Assembly (NCBI RefSeq): GCF_000091325.1
Contig: NC_014012.1
Coordinates: 1,922,001-1,986,000 of the forward strand
Source: Shewanella violacea DSS12
GTDB taxonomy: Bacteria; Pseudomonadota; Gammaproteobacteria; Enterobacterales; Shewanellaceae
Length of the DNA stretch: 64,000 nt
Direction: 5' to 3'
In this document: positions 35,164 through 42,576 of the stretch, piece by piece
Numbering within the stretch: the first letter of the stretch is position 1
How the letters are laid out: each line of letters begins with the position of its first letter
Translations under genes and position numbers: made by a program
The notes under the pieces: model-generated
The model's database searches: none
The model's input: the letters and a program-made list of their open reading frames with translations, nothing else
What the model was told of the DNA's origin: nothing

Positions 35164-35793
35164 ATGAAATTATCTATTACGTTATTATTATGTTTTTTTG
35201 CTTTTAATGTTAGTGCTGTTCAAAAAGCAGTAACAGAAGAAGGCGATATTGTGATTCTAAATGGCGATGGAACTTGGCTTTATGAAGATGACAAAGCCTC
35301 TCGTGATATCGAAATAAACACAAACCCTACTGTTTTCAATAAGCCGACTAACTCAAAATTTGTTCTGAAAAGTAAGAAAAATAACTCAGCTTTTGCTCTA
35401 AATACTAAAGAGTGGGCATTTGTTAAAAGTAAAAGTGATGATGCCGCTATTGAATATAATTTAGGTCTTAAAGCTGGAGATTTATATGGAATGGCTATAA
35501 CAGAACGTATTGAAATTGAGCTGGAAAAATTGGTTGAAATTGCTTTCGACAACGCTAGAGAAGCAGCCCCTGATACCAAAGTAGTAAAGAAAGAATATAG
35601 AGTTGTAAATGGAATGAAACTTATATACATGGAAATGATTGGCACAATGAAAGGAATCAAATTTAAATATATGGGTTACTACTTTTCGGACTCTTCTGGC
35701 TCTACTCAGTTTGTAGTATACACTGGCGCAAGTTTAGTAAATAAATACAAAACAGAGATTAATAATCTCTTGAATGGTTTTTCTGTTCAATAA
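35164..35793 (+). CDS. Exported protein of unknown function, cassette-like gene
   Basis: This protein has 209 residues from the ATG at 35164, preceded by AAAGG; an upstream in-frame start would add 32 residues before the signal peptide. The signal peptide is MKLSITLLLCFFAFNVSA. The mature N-terminus VQKAVTEEGDIVILNGDGTWLY is a motif seen at the start of various short exported marine proteobacterial proteins. The rest (about 85-205) is a mixed alpha/beta domain that may resemble the DcrB/PsbP fold. Composition is AT-rich. It is followed 8 nt after the stop by an attC-like site, as integron cassette genes are. Function unknown. Confidence 0.7.
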   Translation: MKLSITLLLCFFAFNVSAVQKAVTEEGDIVILNGDGTWLYEDDKASRDIEINTNPTVFNKPTNSKFVLKSKKNNSAFALNTKEWAFVKSKSDDAAIEYNLGLKAGDLYGMAITERIEIELEKLVEIAFDNAREAAPDTKVVKKEYRVVNGMKLIYMEMIGTMKGIKFKYMGYYFSDSSGSTQFVVYTGASLVNKYKTEINNLLNGFSVQ

Positions 35794-35801
35794 ATATGTT
35801 G

Positions 35802-35888
35802 TATAACAAATTGCTTAAACGGAACTAAACAGTTGGTCATCGGTTCGCGATTATAGCCAATCATTTTATCCGATTAGAAAAGCGTTAG
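35802..35888 (+). repeat. attC-like recombination site 1
   Basis: It begins TATAACAAATTGC and ends GCGTTAG, the termini of VCR/attC sites. The inner arms are TTGG (in AGTTGGTCAT) and CCAA (in TAGCCAAT), separated by a TTCG-containing centre. At ~87 nt it fits integron attC length. Confidence 0.7.
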
Positions 35889-35968
35889 CAATACTCAATA
35901 TTATGAGTGTGTTTTTAAGTTTAGGTTTATATCTTCATAGAATTTATATGAATCGACAAGGGAATGTT

Positions 35969-36184
35969 ATGAATAACGATATTAAAGGTATGTGTCTTTT
36001 ATTAGGTTTAATAGGCATAGGATATGTGGCATTACTTATACTTTTTGCATTGTTCACAGGCGCTAAAATTTTCAAAAGTATTATGTTTATCTCAGTTTTT
36101 TCATCAGCCCTCATAAGTTTAGGTTTAACTGTTCAAGTTAAAAACCGCTTATTTGGTTACGCTAAGTCTTTTATATCTAAATAG
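35969..36184 (+). CDS. Small two-helix membrane protein, cassette-like gene
   Basis: This 71-residue protein starts at the ATG preceded by AAGGGA; longer in-frame starts exist at 35903 and 35948. Two hydrophobic helices (about 8-30 and 36-57) end in a basic tail (KNRLFGYAKSFISK). No family is recognised. It sits between attC-like sites 1 and 2, which is the arrangement of a single-gene integron cassette. Confidence 0.6.
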   Translation: MNNDIKGMCLLLGLIGIGYVALLILFALFTGAKIFKSIMFISVFSSALISLGLTVQVKNRLFGYAKSFISK

Positions 36185-36185
36185 T

Positions 36186-36287
36186 TATGTAAACAAGCTA
36201 ATTAAGACGGAACACGCAACAGTTGGCTGCGCTTCGTTCCTCGCTCATTTTAGCCAACTATTACTTAGCCCCTTATTGGGGCGTTTG
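36186..36287 (+). repeat. attC-like recombination site 2
   Basis: A perfect inverted repeat AGTTGGCT (36221-36228) / AGCCAACT (36252-36259) surrounds the typical GCGCTTCGTTCCTCGCTC centre. The outer arms are TTATGTAAACAAGC and GGGGCGTTTG. The right core is GCGTTTG instead of GCGTTAG. The site follows the previous stop directly. Confidence 0.75.
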
Positions 36288-36304
36288 TTGACTGAGGCTA
36301 GCTG

Positions 36305-36703
36305 GTGCTAAACGGACTAAATCACATCACAATGGCAGTAAATGATTTAGATAAATCCTTTGCCTTTTATGTGGATCTTCTTGGTATGAAACCTCACGCA
36401 AGATGGAACAAAGGTGCCTATCTATCATTAGGTAAACTTTGGTTTTGTTTATCTTGCGATGAACCTATACCCAACCAAGATTACACTCATATTGCCTTTG
36501 ATATTTCAGCCTCAAACTTCCCCAAATTAAAATCACAATTGATGTCCGCTGGAATTAAGCAATGGAAACAGAATAAAAGTGAGGGTGACTCGCTCTATAT
36601 TTTAGATCCTAACGGGCATAAATTGGAATTACACGTGGGTAATTTAGCCATGCGGCTTGAATTTTTAAAAGCAAACCCATACGATGGCTTTCACTTGTAT
36701 TAA
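36305..36703 (+). CDS. fosA: FosA-type fosfomycin resistance metalloenzyme
   Basis: This 132-residue VOC-fold protein closely follows FosA. It has the N-terminal LNHITMAVNDLDKSFAFY with metal His7, then HARWNKGAYLSLGKLWFCLS, THIAFDI with the second metal His, the potassium-loop-type stretch WKQNKSEGDSLYILDPNGHK, and ELHVGNLAMRL with the metal Glu. FosA adds glutathione to fosfomycin and opens its epoxide. GTG 36305 has GAGG 7 nt upstream. The gene lies between attC-like sites 2 and 3, so it appears to be a cassette. Whether it gives resistance in this host is untested. Confidence 0.88.
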   Translation: MLNGLNHITMAVNDLDKSFAFYVDLLGMKPHARWNKGAYLSLGKLWFCLSCDEPIPNQDYTHIAFDISASNFPKLKSQLMSAGIKQWKQNKSEGDSLYILDPNGHKLELHVGNLAMRLEFLKANPYDGFHLY

Positions 36704-36710
36704 ACGGAAG

Positions 36711-36807
36711 TATTACAAGCTGTTAAATCAGGATCGCATACAGTTTACTGTATTTCGTTCATCATCATTTTAACCAACAATATTTTGCCCATTAACGAGG
36801 GCGTTAT
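36711..36807 (+). repeat. attC-like recombination site 3
   Basis: It begins TATTACAAGC 7 nt after the fosA stop and ends GAGGGCGTTAT, a VCR-like right end. The centre carries CAGTTTACTGTATTTCG and TTTTAACCAAC. The inner stem is more degenerate than in sites 2 and 4. Confidence 0.65.
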
Positions 36808-36823
36808 GTAATCAGGAAGATTT

Positions 36824-37264
36824 ATGAAATATATTCTAGCACTAGTGCTATCTTTATTTATCTCTAGCACAAGTGCAAATAACTTAGCTGATATTAAGGA
36901 TGGAAGCACTGAAATGACTAAAAACAATCAAATAAATTATATTGAGATTCCAGCAAAGAATATTGAAGCTACAAAGACTTTCTTTAGTGACGTGTTCGGC
37001 TGGTCATTTGTGGACTATGGCCCAGATTATAGTAGTTTTGCTGCTCAAGGCGTTGATGGCGGTTTTTTTAAATCCGATTTAGTTGTTTCTACTAAAAATG
37101 GAAGTCCCCTAATAGTTCTGTATAGTAACTTACTTGAAACGACCCAAGATAATATTGAGAAAGCAGGTGGTAAGATAGTTAAACCTATATTTTCTTTTCC
37201 TGGTGGGAGAAGGTTTCACTTTAGTGATCCAAATGGCAATGAGTTCGCAGTTTGGTCGGAGTGA
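36824..37264 (+). CDS. VOC (glyoxalase-like) family protein with signal-like N-terminus
   Basis: This 146-residue protein has a hydrophobic N-terminus (MKYILALVLSLFISSTSA) resembling a signal peptide. One VOC half-domain pair follows: NYIEIPAKNIEATKTFFSDVFGW, then SPLIVLYSN, then FPGGRRFHFSDPNGNEFAVWSE. The closing Glu region and FxDPNGNEF are typical VOC metal-site features. AGGAAG precedes the ATG, and the ATG at Met31 would give a cytosolic form. It lies between attC-like sites 3 and 4. The substrate is unknown; related proteins include bleomycin-resistance-like and lactoylglutathione-lyase-like members. Confidence 0.8.
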   Translation: MKYILALVLSLFISSTSANNLADIKDGSTEMTKNNQINYIEIPAKNIEATKTFFSDVFGWSFVDYGPDYSSFAAQGVDGGFFKSDLVVSTKNGSPLIVLYSNLLETTQDNIEKAGGKIVKPIFSFPGGRRFHFSDPNGNEFAVWSE

Positions 37265-37265
37265 T

Positions 37266-37366
37266 TACATCATAAGCCATTCAAGCAGGACTTTTAACAG
37301 TTAGTTGGGTTGCGCTTCGCTACACATTTTAGCCAACTATCAAAAGCCTCTTAATGGGGTGTTAGC
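37266..37366 (+). repeat. attC-like recombination site 4
   Basis: Inner arms AGTTGGGT (37303-37310) and AGCCAACT (37331-37338), separated by TGCGCTTCGCTACACATTTT, pair with one G:T. The right end is GGGGTGTTAGC. It starts directly after the VOC gene stop. Confidence 0.7.
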
Positions 37367-37380
37367 ACTCTTTGGGATGC

Positions 37381-37548
37381 ATGGATATTAACTACGTAAC
37401 TCAAATCGTAAATGGCAAGGTTAGTGTTTCTGACCAAGATGCTTCATTGCCATATTCTACAGACGAAGAACTGGTGAGTATTATCATTGGTCTCATTGAG
37501 AACGGGTATGCATTTACTGATGAGCCGCCCGGACTCCAGCTGCAATAG
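37381..37548 (+). CDS. Small acidic 55-residue protein, possible cassette gene
   Basis: An ATG 15 nt after attC-like site 4, with GGGATG just before it, opens a 55-residue frame beginning MDINYVTQIVNGKVSVSD and ending GYAFTDEPPGLQLQ. The product is acidic and soluble, with no recognised family. Position right after an attC end is typical of cassette genes. No attC-like site is evident after it, so it may be the last gene of the array. Confidence 0.45.
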   Translation: MDINYVTQIVNGKVSVSDQDASLPYSTDEELVSIIIGLIENGYAFTDEPPGLQLQ

Positions 37549-37745
37549 TACAAAGCCTTAAAGATAAAAGGTTACTTCACCGGTCTTTCCCAGCAATAAC
37601 GTGGGCAGGGCCAAATGATTTCCGCACCTACGAAGTGGTATAGAATATCTAATCCACCCATACTTATTGGAATTTGCCAGTAAGAAATCATGCTGAGTAA
37701 CATGTCTTAAGTTAAAGGCGTACAGTTTAATATGCGAGATGACCT

Positions 37746-38117
37746 ATGATAATTGTTAAATACCTATTTGCAGCTGTAATAAGTAGTGTTTTATTTTTTG
37801 CGATATTTTTCTGGCTTTATCTCAGCGGTACTAACACCAGATACTGTCCGCTATCCCATATCTTAGACGATTTGTCGGTATGCTTTATCTTAGACAGTGT
37901 AGACGACAGGGTGCTGATACAGCATGGCGAACTCGATACTAACGATTTTTATTTAGAGATAATAGAGAGTGGAGAATCGAGTAAGTTTCAATTTCCGTCA
38001 TCGGTTGTTAATGTTGGCAGAAGTGGTTATTCGGCTCAGTTAATTGCCAATGACAGGGCCGCTATATTGATTAATGATGAGATATTTGTCCTCAAAAAAT
38101 ACACAGGAAGTTATTAA
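37746..38117 (+). CDS. Membrane-anchored protein of unknown function
   Basis: This 123-residue protein has one N-terminal transmembrane helix (about 4-27, VKYLFAAVISSVLFFAIFFWLYL). A soluble beta-rich domain follows, with two Cys early on (RYCPLSH, SVCFILD) that could form a disulfide if periplasmic. No family is recognised. The Shine-Dalgarno is weak (GAGATGACC). It lies past the last clear attC-like site. Confidence 0.55.
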   Translation: MIIVKYLFAAVISSVLFFAIFFWLYLSGTNTRYCPLSHILDDLSVCFILDSVDDRVLIQHGELDTNDFYLEIIESGESSKFQFPSSVVNVGRSGYSAQLIANDRAAILINDEIFVLKKYTGSY

Positions 38118-38729
38118 AGCCAATTAATCAAGCCACTCATCCTTAAATTTTCAAGCTATCCATTCTTAATTATCTTTTAGATAAACGACGACGGAATATC
38201 TCTAAAATTTGTCAATATCTTCAAGCTAGTTGATAGTCTCAATCATTTCTTCTGCTAACAAAGGCTCAATATACATTGAGTCGTTTAGCACTGCCTAGAT
38301 GTCATTAACTTCTCTTAAAACCACTCAGTTTCACCATTTTACTAACTTCAGAGCTGCTAATTATCTTATTGGTTGTGCTTATAGGCGAGTAGCACATTGA
38401 TAACTTGTTCCCAATAGGGAAGGTATGTGAGTTGATTAAAATGTGCTGCTCGTTTTTTAGCTTATTTCATAAAGAAAAACCTAATAAAGACTGCACGCAG
38501 GCAAGTAGTCATTTCAATCGGTTATGGTTATCGCGGCGCATTATTTAATCGTTATCAAACGCTTGTATAGTTTAATGTTCTGTTAATGATGTGGTTGATA
38601 GGTTATCGTCTCGCCATTATTCACGATGTTTATTTCTGTTTTACTCGTTTATAGAATATATAGTGTGCATTTCAATAGTCACTATATTCTGAAACTGCAG
38701 TTACGACATATACCAAAAAATACAAATTA
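38118..38729. other. 612-nt gap rich in hairpins, no gene seen
   Basis: The gap contains a short hairpin CTCAAT/ATTGAG near 38268-38281 and a large stem ending in a T-run at 38386-38458 (listed separately). An imperfect inverted repeat AGAATATATAGTG / CACTATATTCT lies about 38653-38690, just before the lipoprotein gene. Confidence 0.4.
38386..38458 (+). ncRNA. Candidate structured RNA ending in an intrinsic terminator
   Basis: CGAGTAGCACATT (38386-38398) pairs over 13 bp, with one G:U, with AATGTGCTGCTCG (38440-38452), directly followed by six T. The 41-nt loop contains a second hairpin TTCCC-AATA-GGGAA. The stem/inner hairpin/U-tail arrangement fits a small RNA or a long-looped terminator. 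There is no coding gene within 270 nt on either side. No known RNA family is recognised. Confidence 0.4.
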
Positions 38730-40766
38730 ATGACAAATACTATGTATAACAAAATGATTTTGTGCTCATTGTTGAGCTTTATCTTATTTGGCTGTGGTGG
38801 CGGCAGTGGCGGAGAGAAAAAACCCACAATTCTTCCTTTTGCCTACAATGTAACAATCGATGGCAATACTAGAATTGGTGAACTAGTGCGAGGTCAATAT
38901 GAGTTTGAAGCCAATGACAAGAGTGAAAGTGATGCCTCTACCACTTACTGGCTAAAAGGTGATGGCACTAAAATTTCCGATGGTGATAGATTACTTCTTG
39001 ATGATACATCCCTTGAAGGAGGTGAAGTTAAGTTTTGTGTACTGCCTATCAATGCAGGTAATCGACTGAAAGGTGATCTTGTATGTAGCCAATCTGCCTA
39101 CGTTGATAGTCGAGTAATCATACACATTCCCACGGTCTCTTTTCTTTTCGTATCAGAAGCAAGCAGAGTAGGGCATGAGCTTACCGTACTTGTTGATGGC
39201 AGTATCCAAGAATTGACGTATCACTGGTATAAAGACGATGTACAGATCCCTGATATTAGAGTGGGCACTCTGGCTTTAACAAAAAAATACGAAGGTTTAC
39301 GTATTCACGTTTGCACCACTTATGATTCTAGTAGCAATGATAAATCTTGTTCTGAAAAAACAGCACCAATTCGTGCGGCAATGGGCAGTGCCCCAACAGT
39401 GGATTCGCTCTCTTTAAATTTCGGCGCAGATGAAATAAAAGTCGGTGAAACGATCACAGTTGAAGCTGTTTACATCGATATTGATGATGATAAAGAAGAC
39501 TCTGTTCGTCGGCAATATCGCTGGTACAGTAAGGAGTCAATTGTTGGAAATGCCAAATCCTTGCTTGTTTCTCCCCAGGTTGTTAATCAATCAATTAAAG
39601 CCTGTGTCACTGTGTATGCTAAAACAGGAAGTCCCAAAGCCAGTGAGCAAACGTGTTCAAAAGATGTATACGTTATAGAGAAAGATCCCGTTGCACCTAT
39701 TGTCTCAGGTGTCTCCATTCGAGGGATTAACATTGAAGGCTATAGGCTGAAAGGTGAATACAGGTACTTTGATGGTAACAATGATACAGAAGGAAAAAGC
39801 CTTCTGGAGTGGAAGCTTGATGCTGACCATAGCCCTGCGCTGACAGAAGGAGATACAATCCGCCTCAGTGCAAGTATTGTTGAACAAGCGAGTCTAATCA
39901 ATAAGGCAACACCGTCGATTTACTTCTGTGTAACGCCATATGACGAACTAGGCACAAAAGGCAAAACAGCTTGTGAAGCGCAACGTTTGGCTACAATCAG
40001 CTTTAAAGGTTCATTGACGCCAGGTGGTGAGTTGGCTATTGAAAATTTTTACTACCCTGAATTTACGCAGTCATGGTGGCAAGCAAAAGGTAGTGAGTTT
40101 CAGTATTCCATGTCATTTAAGAGCAATTTTTTCAATTCCTGGAAAGGAAGCGTGTTCTATGACTCTATTGTCTTTACTCGGTATAGACCTGTTCAGTTCT
40201 GTGTTAAAGCGACGGATATAGATGGTGATGAGCAGGATATCTGTAAAGAAGTGACTTATGATGAAAAATACGAGAATGTCTCGGGTGCTCCTCTAGGCGG
40301 CAACAAGGTCGCTTTTGAACCCATGAAGGAATATAACGTCGATGTTGATGGCAACAAATATCGTTTATATCGTCCGATTCTGGCAAGCGAGTTTACTATT
40401 ATCTCTGGAGGAGAATTTCTATCTGCAGAGTCTGTTATATACGATACCTTCCTTGGTAAAGAAACTGATGCTGCGAGAGGGATCAAGTTAACACCTAATG
40501 AAGCTATTAAGTATTGCCAAAGAACATCGGGAGGTGTTGTACCTAATAAAGTGCTTAAAGCTGCATTTTTTAGTAACAGTGAAGATAGTATCATTCGAAA
40601 TTGGTCAAGTTTCGAGAGTGCTGAATGGCTGGTGATCAGCGAAAGAGGTAAGCCTGTTGAGTATGGTACATGGGCTGCAGATGCGTTTGAAGAAACACCA
40701 ATCGAAGCCGACCCAAATAAAACCTACCGCTTTATTTGTCACCATAAACTAGGTGCACAATTGTAA
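38730..40766 (+). CDS. Large Ig-like-repeat lipoprotein of unknown function
   Basis: This 678-residue protein has a lipoprotein signal (LLSFILFGCGGGSGG; lipobox FGC). Several Ig/PKD-like beta-sandwich repeats of about 95-110 residues follow. They are marked by recurring W/Y and paired Cys segments: KFCVLPINAGNRLKGDLVCSQ, IHVCTTYDSSSNDKSCSE, KACVTVYAKTGSPKASEQTCS, YFCVTPYDELGTKGKTACE and QFCVKATDIDGDEQDICK. Each repeat therefore carries a likely disulfide. The last 140 residues form a different domain. An ATG four codons downstream is an alternative start; neither has a good Shine-Dalgarno. A terminator follows. Surface or periplasmic exposure is expected; the function is unknown. Confidence 0.75.
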   Translation: MTNTMYNKMILCSLLSFILFGCGGGSGGEKKPTILPFAYNVTIDGNTRIGELVRGQYEFEANDKSESDASTTYWLKGDGTKISDGDRLLLDDTSLEGGEVKFCVLPINAGNRLKGDLVCSQSAYVDSRVIIHIPTVSFLFVSEASRVGHELTVLVDGSIQELTYHWYKDDVQIPDIRVGTLALTKKYEGLRIHVCTTYDSSSNDKSCSEKTAPIRAAMGSAPTVDSLSLNFGADEIKVGETITVEAVYIDIDDDKEDSVRRQYRWYSKESIVGNAKSLLVSPQVVNQSIKACVTVYAKTGSPKASEQTCSKDVYVIEKDPVAPIVSGVSIRGINIEGYRLKGEYRYFDGNNDTEGKSLLEWKLDADHSPALTEGDTIRLSASIVEQASLINKATPSIYFCVTPYDELGTKGKTACEAQRLATISFKGSLTPGGELAIENFYYPEFTQSWWQAKGSEFQYSMSFKSNFFNSWKGSVFYDSIVFTRYRPVQFCVKATDIDGDEQDICKEVTYDEKYENVSGAPLGGNKVAFEPMKEYNVDVDGNKYRLYRPILASEFTIISGGEFLSAESVIYDTFLGKETDAARGIKLTPNEAIKYCQRTSGGVVPNKVLKAAFFSNSEDSIIRNWSSFESAEWLVISERGKPVEYGTWAADAFEETPIEADPNKTYRFICHHKLGAQL

Positions 40767-40826
40767 ATACCCTTAAATTTAATTAGGTGTTAGCTGTAAC
40801 TTATTACCAATTCACAGCCCATCATT

Positions 40827-40862
40827 CGCCCTACTCATTCGTTGAAATTAGTAGGGCGTTTT
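40827..40862. terminator. Terminator between lipoprotein gene and tetR-type gene
   Basis: A perfect 9-bp stem CGCCCTACT / AGTAGGGCG with a 14-nt loop is followed by TTTT on the plus strand. The convergent minus-strand regulator may share it. Confidence 0.8.
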
Positions 40863-40919
40863 GTATTGGGGCACTGACATGTTGAACTAGGCTTAGCGCC
40901 GATTATTAACGTGTGAGTA

Positions 40920-41474
40920 CTAAAAACTCTGCCTTAGCTTTTTAAGGATTTCAATGCTCTTCTTCGCTGCTGTATGATCATTAGCAACATAAGCTGCAGT
41001 AATAACGCCTTCTTGCATAATACAAACGGCATCAATAAAAAGAGGATCGCTATTGGGCATAAATTTAGTGATAACTTGATGAACCTGCCGTTTATGATCA
41101 CGGCAATAAAGTGAGATATCACTACTTGGTTCACTAAACTCCGCTGATGTATTAATAAAGAAACAGCCACGAAAGCTACCAAGTTTAGGGTCTGTATTAG
41201 CTATCCAAGCTTCTAATGCTATAAATAACCTAGATACAAGGTCTTCATCTGTATTTGCTCTTTGAAGTTTATCTTCTAGCCAGTCAATAAAAATCAAATG
41301 TCTTTGTTCAAGTGCAGCCAGTATTAATGCGTCTTTACTTTCAAAGTGACTATAAAGTGTTTTTTTTGCTACGCCTGAAACTTTGAGTATTTCGTTTATC
41401 CCGATGGAATTTATTCCATACATGTAGAAAAGGTCTAAAGCTGTATCGATTAATAGTTGGCGTTTTTTACTCAT
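40920..41474 (-). CDS. TetR family transcriptional repressor
   Basis: This 184-residue protein has an N-terminal helix-turn-helix (GINSIGINEILKVSGVAKKTLYSHFESKDALILAAL) of the TetR/AcrR family and a helical ligand-binding domain. GGAGG precedes the ATG. It is divergent from the HPP gene, and the 100-nt shared region contains two near-identical palindromes. Autoregulation and repression of the HPP gene are therefore likely. The inducer is unknown. Confidence 0.9.
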   Translation of the reverse strand: MSKKRQLLIDTALDLFYMYGINSIGINEILKVSGVAKKTLYSHFESKDALILAALEQRHLIFIDWLEDKLQRANTDEDLVSRLFIALEAWIANTDPKLGSFRGCFFINTSAEFSEPSSDISLYCRDHKRQVHQVITKFMPNSDPLFIDAVCIMQEGVITAAYVANDHTAAKKSIEILKKLRQSF

Positions 41475-41498
41475 ACATACCTCCGTTATTTAACTATA

Positions 41499-41528
41499 TT
41501 GACAAGTGTAGACAGATTTGTCTACTAT
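41499..41528 (+). promoter_or_regulatory. Promoter of the HPP gene
   Basis: TTGACA (41499-41504) and TACTAT (41523-41528) are separated by 18 nt. The spacer is covered by the first TetR-type operator. Confidence 0.7.
41508..41525. promoter_or_regulatory. TetR-type operator 1
   Basis: GTAGACA-GATT-TGTCTAC is an 18-nt palindrome with 7-bp arms, lying inside the spacer and -10 of the HPP promoter. Confidence 0.8.
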
Positions 41529-41535
41529 GATGGCG

Positions 41536-41553
41536 GTAGACAGGTCTGTCTAC
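41536..41553. promoter_or_regulatory. TetR-type operator 2
   Basis: GTAGACA-GGTC-TGTCTAC has the same arms as operator 1, centred 28 nt downstream. Two identical arms around one promoter are strong evidence for repressor binding. Confidence 0.8.
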
Positions 41554-41574
41554 TTTGTAGGAGGGAGAATTTAT

Positions 41575-42027
41575 ATGAACAAACTTATACCACATTTAAT
41601 CGCTGGACTTGGGGCCTCTATTGCGATTGGTCTACTCTCATTTCTGGATACAAATCTGACAAATGTTGTACTGATTATGGCTCCATTTGGGGCCACTGCA
41701 GTGCTTGTTTTTGGTTTGCCTGACAGTCCTTTAGCGCAGCCCAAAAATGTAGTATTTGGTCACTTGATCACTGCATTTATAGGTTTGTTTTTTGTGCATT
41801 TTATTGAGGTGTCGCCGTTAACCTTAGGTTTAGCTACGGGAATAGGTGTGAGTGCAATGTTAATGTCAAAAACAACTCATCCACCTGCTGGCGCTAATCC
41901 ATTATTAATTATGCTATCCGGTCAAAGTTTGGGCTGGTTTTTTCTAGTTACACCTGTTCTAATCGGTGCGCTAGTTATCGTCTTGATTGGTAAATTTATG
42001 CAAGAATTACAAAAGAAATTTAACTGA
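41575..42027 (+). CDS. HPP family integral membrane protein
   Basis: This 150-residue protein is predicted to have about four transmembrane helices and carries the family signature THPPAGANPLL (about 101-111). The motif MAPFGATAVLVFGLPDSPLAQPKNV is also typical of HPP proteins. Some cyanobacterial HPP proteins take part in nitrite transport, but the function here is not known. The ATG at 41575 follows GGAGG by 10 nt. It is controlled by the divergent TetR-type repressor. Confidence 0.85.
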   Translation: MNKLIPHLIAGLGASIAIGLLSFLDTNLTNVVLIMAPFGATAVLVFGLPDSPLAQPKNVVFGHLITAFIGLFFVHFIEVSPLTLGLATGIGVSAMLMSKTTHPPAGANPLLIMLSGQSLGWFFLVTPVLIGALVIVLIGKFMQELQKKFN

Positions 42028-42030
42028 TCA

Positions 42031-42136
42031 AACAATGCTATTAAAAACTTCAATTGAACGGATTTACTGTCGATTTTTTGAAGGCTGAAGCGCAAAAATA
42101 ACGGCGCCAATATGCCGCCGGTTAGCTTGGCGTTAT
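42031..42136 (+). repeat. Degenerate attC-like element before the SMR gene
   Basis: The right end AACGGCGCC-AATAT-GCCGCCGGTT followed by GCTTGGCGTTAT resembles attC right ends of gene cassettes. The left end CAAACAATGC is weak. SMR genes are among the commonest integron cassettes, which motivates the call. Confidence 0.4.
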
Positions 42137-42157
42137 AATTTTATTGAGGTTAAGAGT

Positions 42158-42487
42158 ATGGGTTACTGGTATTTGGCTATAGCTATAGGTGCAGAAGTTA
42201 TCGCAACATTAGCACTTAAAGCATCAGATGGTTTTTCTCATTCAACCTCTAGTACGGTTTGTGTTATTGGGTATGCAGTTGCATTTTACTTCTTATCCTT
42301 GGTATTAAAAACTGTGCCTGTGGGTATCGCTTATGCCATTTGGGCAGGCATGGGAATAGTCTTAATAGCATCAATCAGTGCTGTAATTTACAAACAAATA
42401 CCAGATGCTCCCGCCATAATCGGTATGGTATTAATATTAGCGGGTGTCCTTGTTATTAATGTATTTTCAAAGACGGTGAGCCATTGA
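42158..42487 (+). CDS. Small multidrug resistance (SMR) efflux protein
   Basis: This 109-residue protein has four predicted helices. The membrane-embedded Glu is in AIAIGAEVIATLALKAS (Glu13, equivalent to EmrE Glu14). Further family segments are YFLSLVLKTVPVGIAYAIWAGMGIV and the last helix GMVLILAGVLVINV. SMR proteins exchange protons for lipophilic cations such as quaternary ammonium compounds. A GAGG lies about 11 nt before the ATG. Flanking attC-like sequences suggest it arrived as a cassette. Confidence 0.9.
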   Translation: MGYWYLAIAIGAEVIATLALKASDGFSHSTSSTVCVIGYAVAFYFLSLVLKTVPVGIAYAIWAGMGIVLIASISAVIYKQIPDAPAIIGMVLILAGVLVINVFSKTVSH

Positions 42488-42489
42488 TT

Positions 42490-42542
42490 AATAATGAGCC
42501 GCAGGGAATTCAATTTTAGTTATATTGAATTTCGGTGTTATT
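42490..42542 (+). repeat. Possible short attC-like hairpin after the SMR gene
   Basis: GAATTCAAT (42506-42514) pairs with ATTGAATTTC (42524-42533), leaving one extra T as in attC extrahelical bases. The outer AATAA and TTATT also pair, and the right end is GGTGTTAT. At 53 nt it is near the minimum attC length. A transcription hairpin is equally possible. Confidence 0.3.
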
Positions 42543-42544
42543 TA

Positions 42545-42576
42545 ATGGAGGTAACATCTAATGGAGGTAAGATTTA
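42545..42576 (+). repeat. Tandem 16-nt duplication carrying two Shine-Dalgarno sequences
   Basis: ATGGAGGTAACATCTA is followed by ATGGAGGTAAGATTTA (14/16 identical). Each copy contains GGAGGT. The first ATG opens a 10-codon frame (MEVTSNGGKI) whose TAA overlaps the ATG of the next gene as TAATG, allowing translational coupling. Confidence 0.8.
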
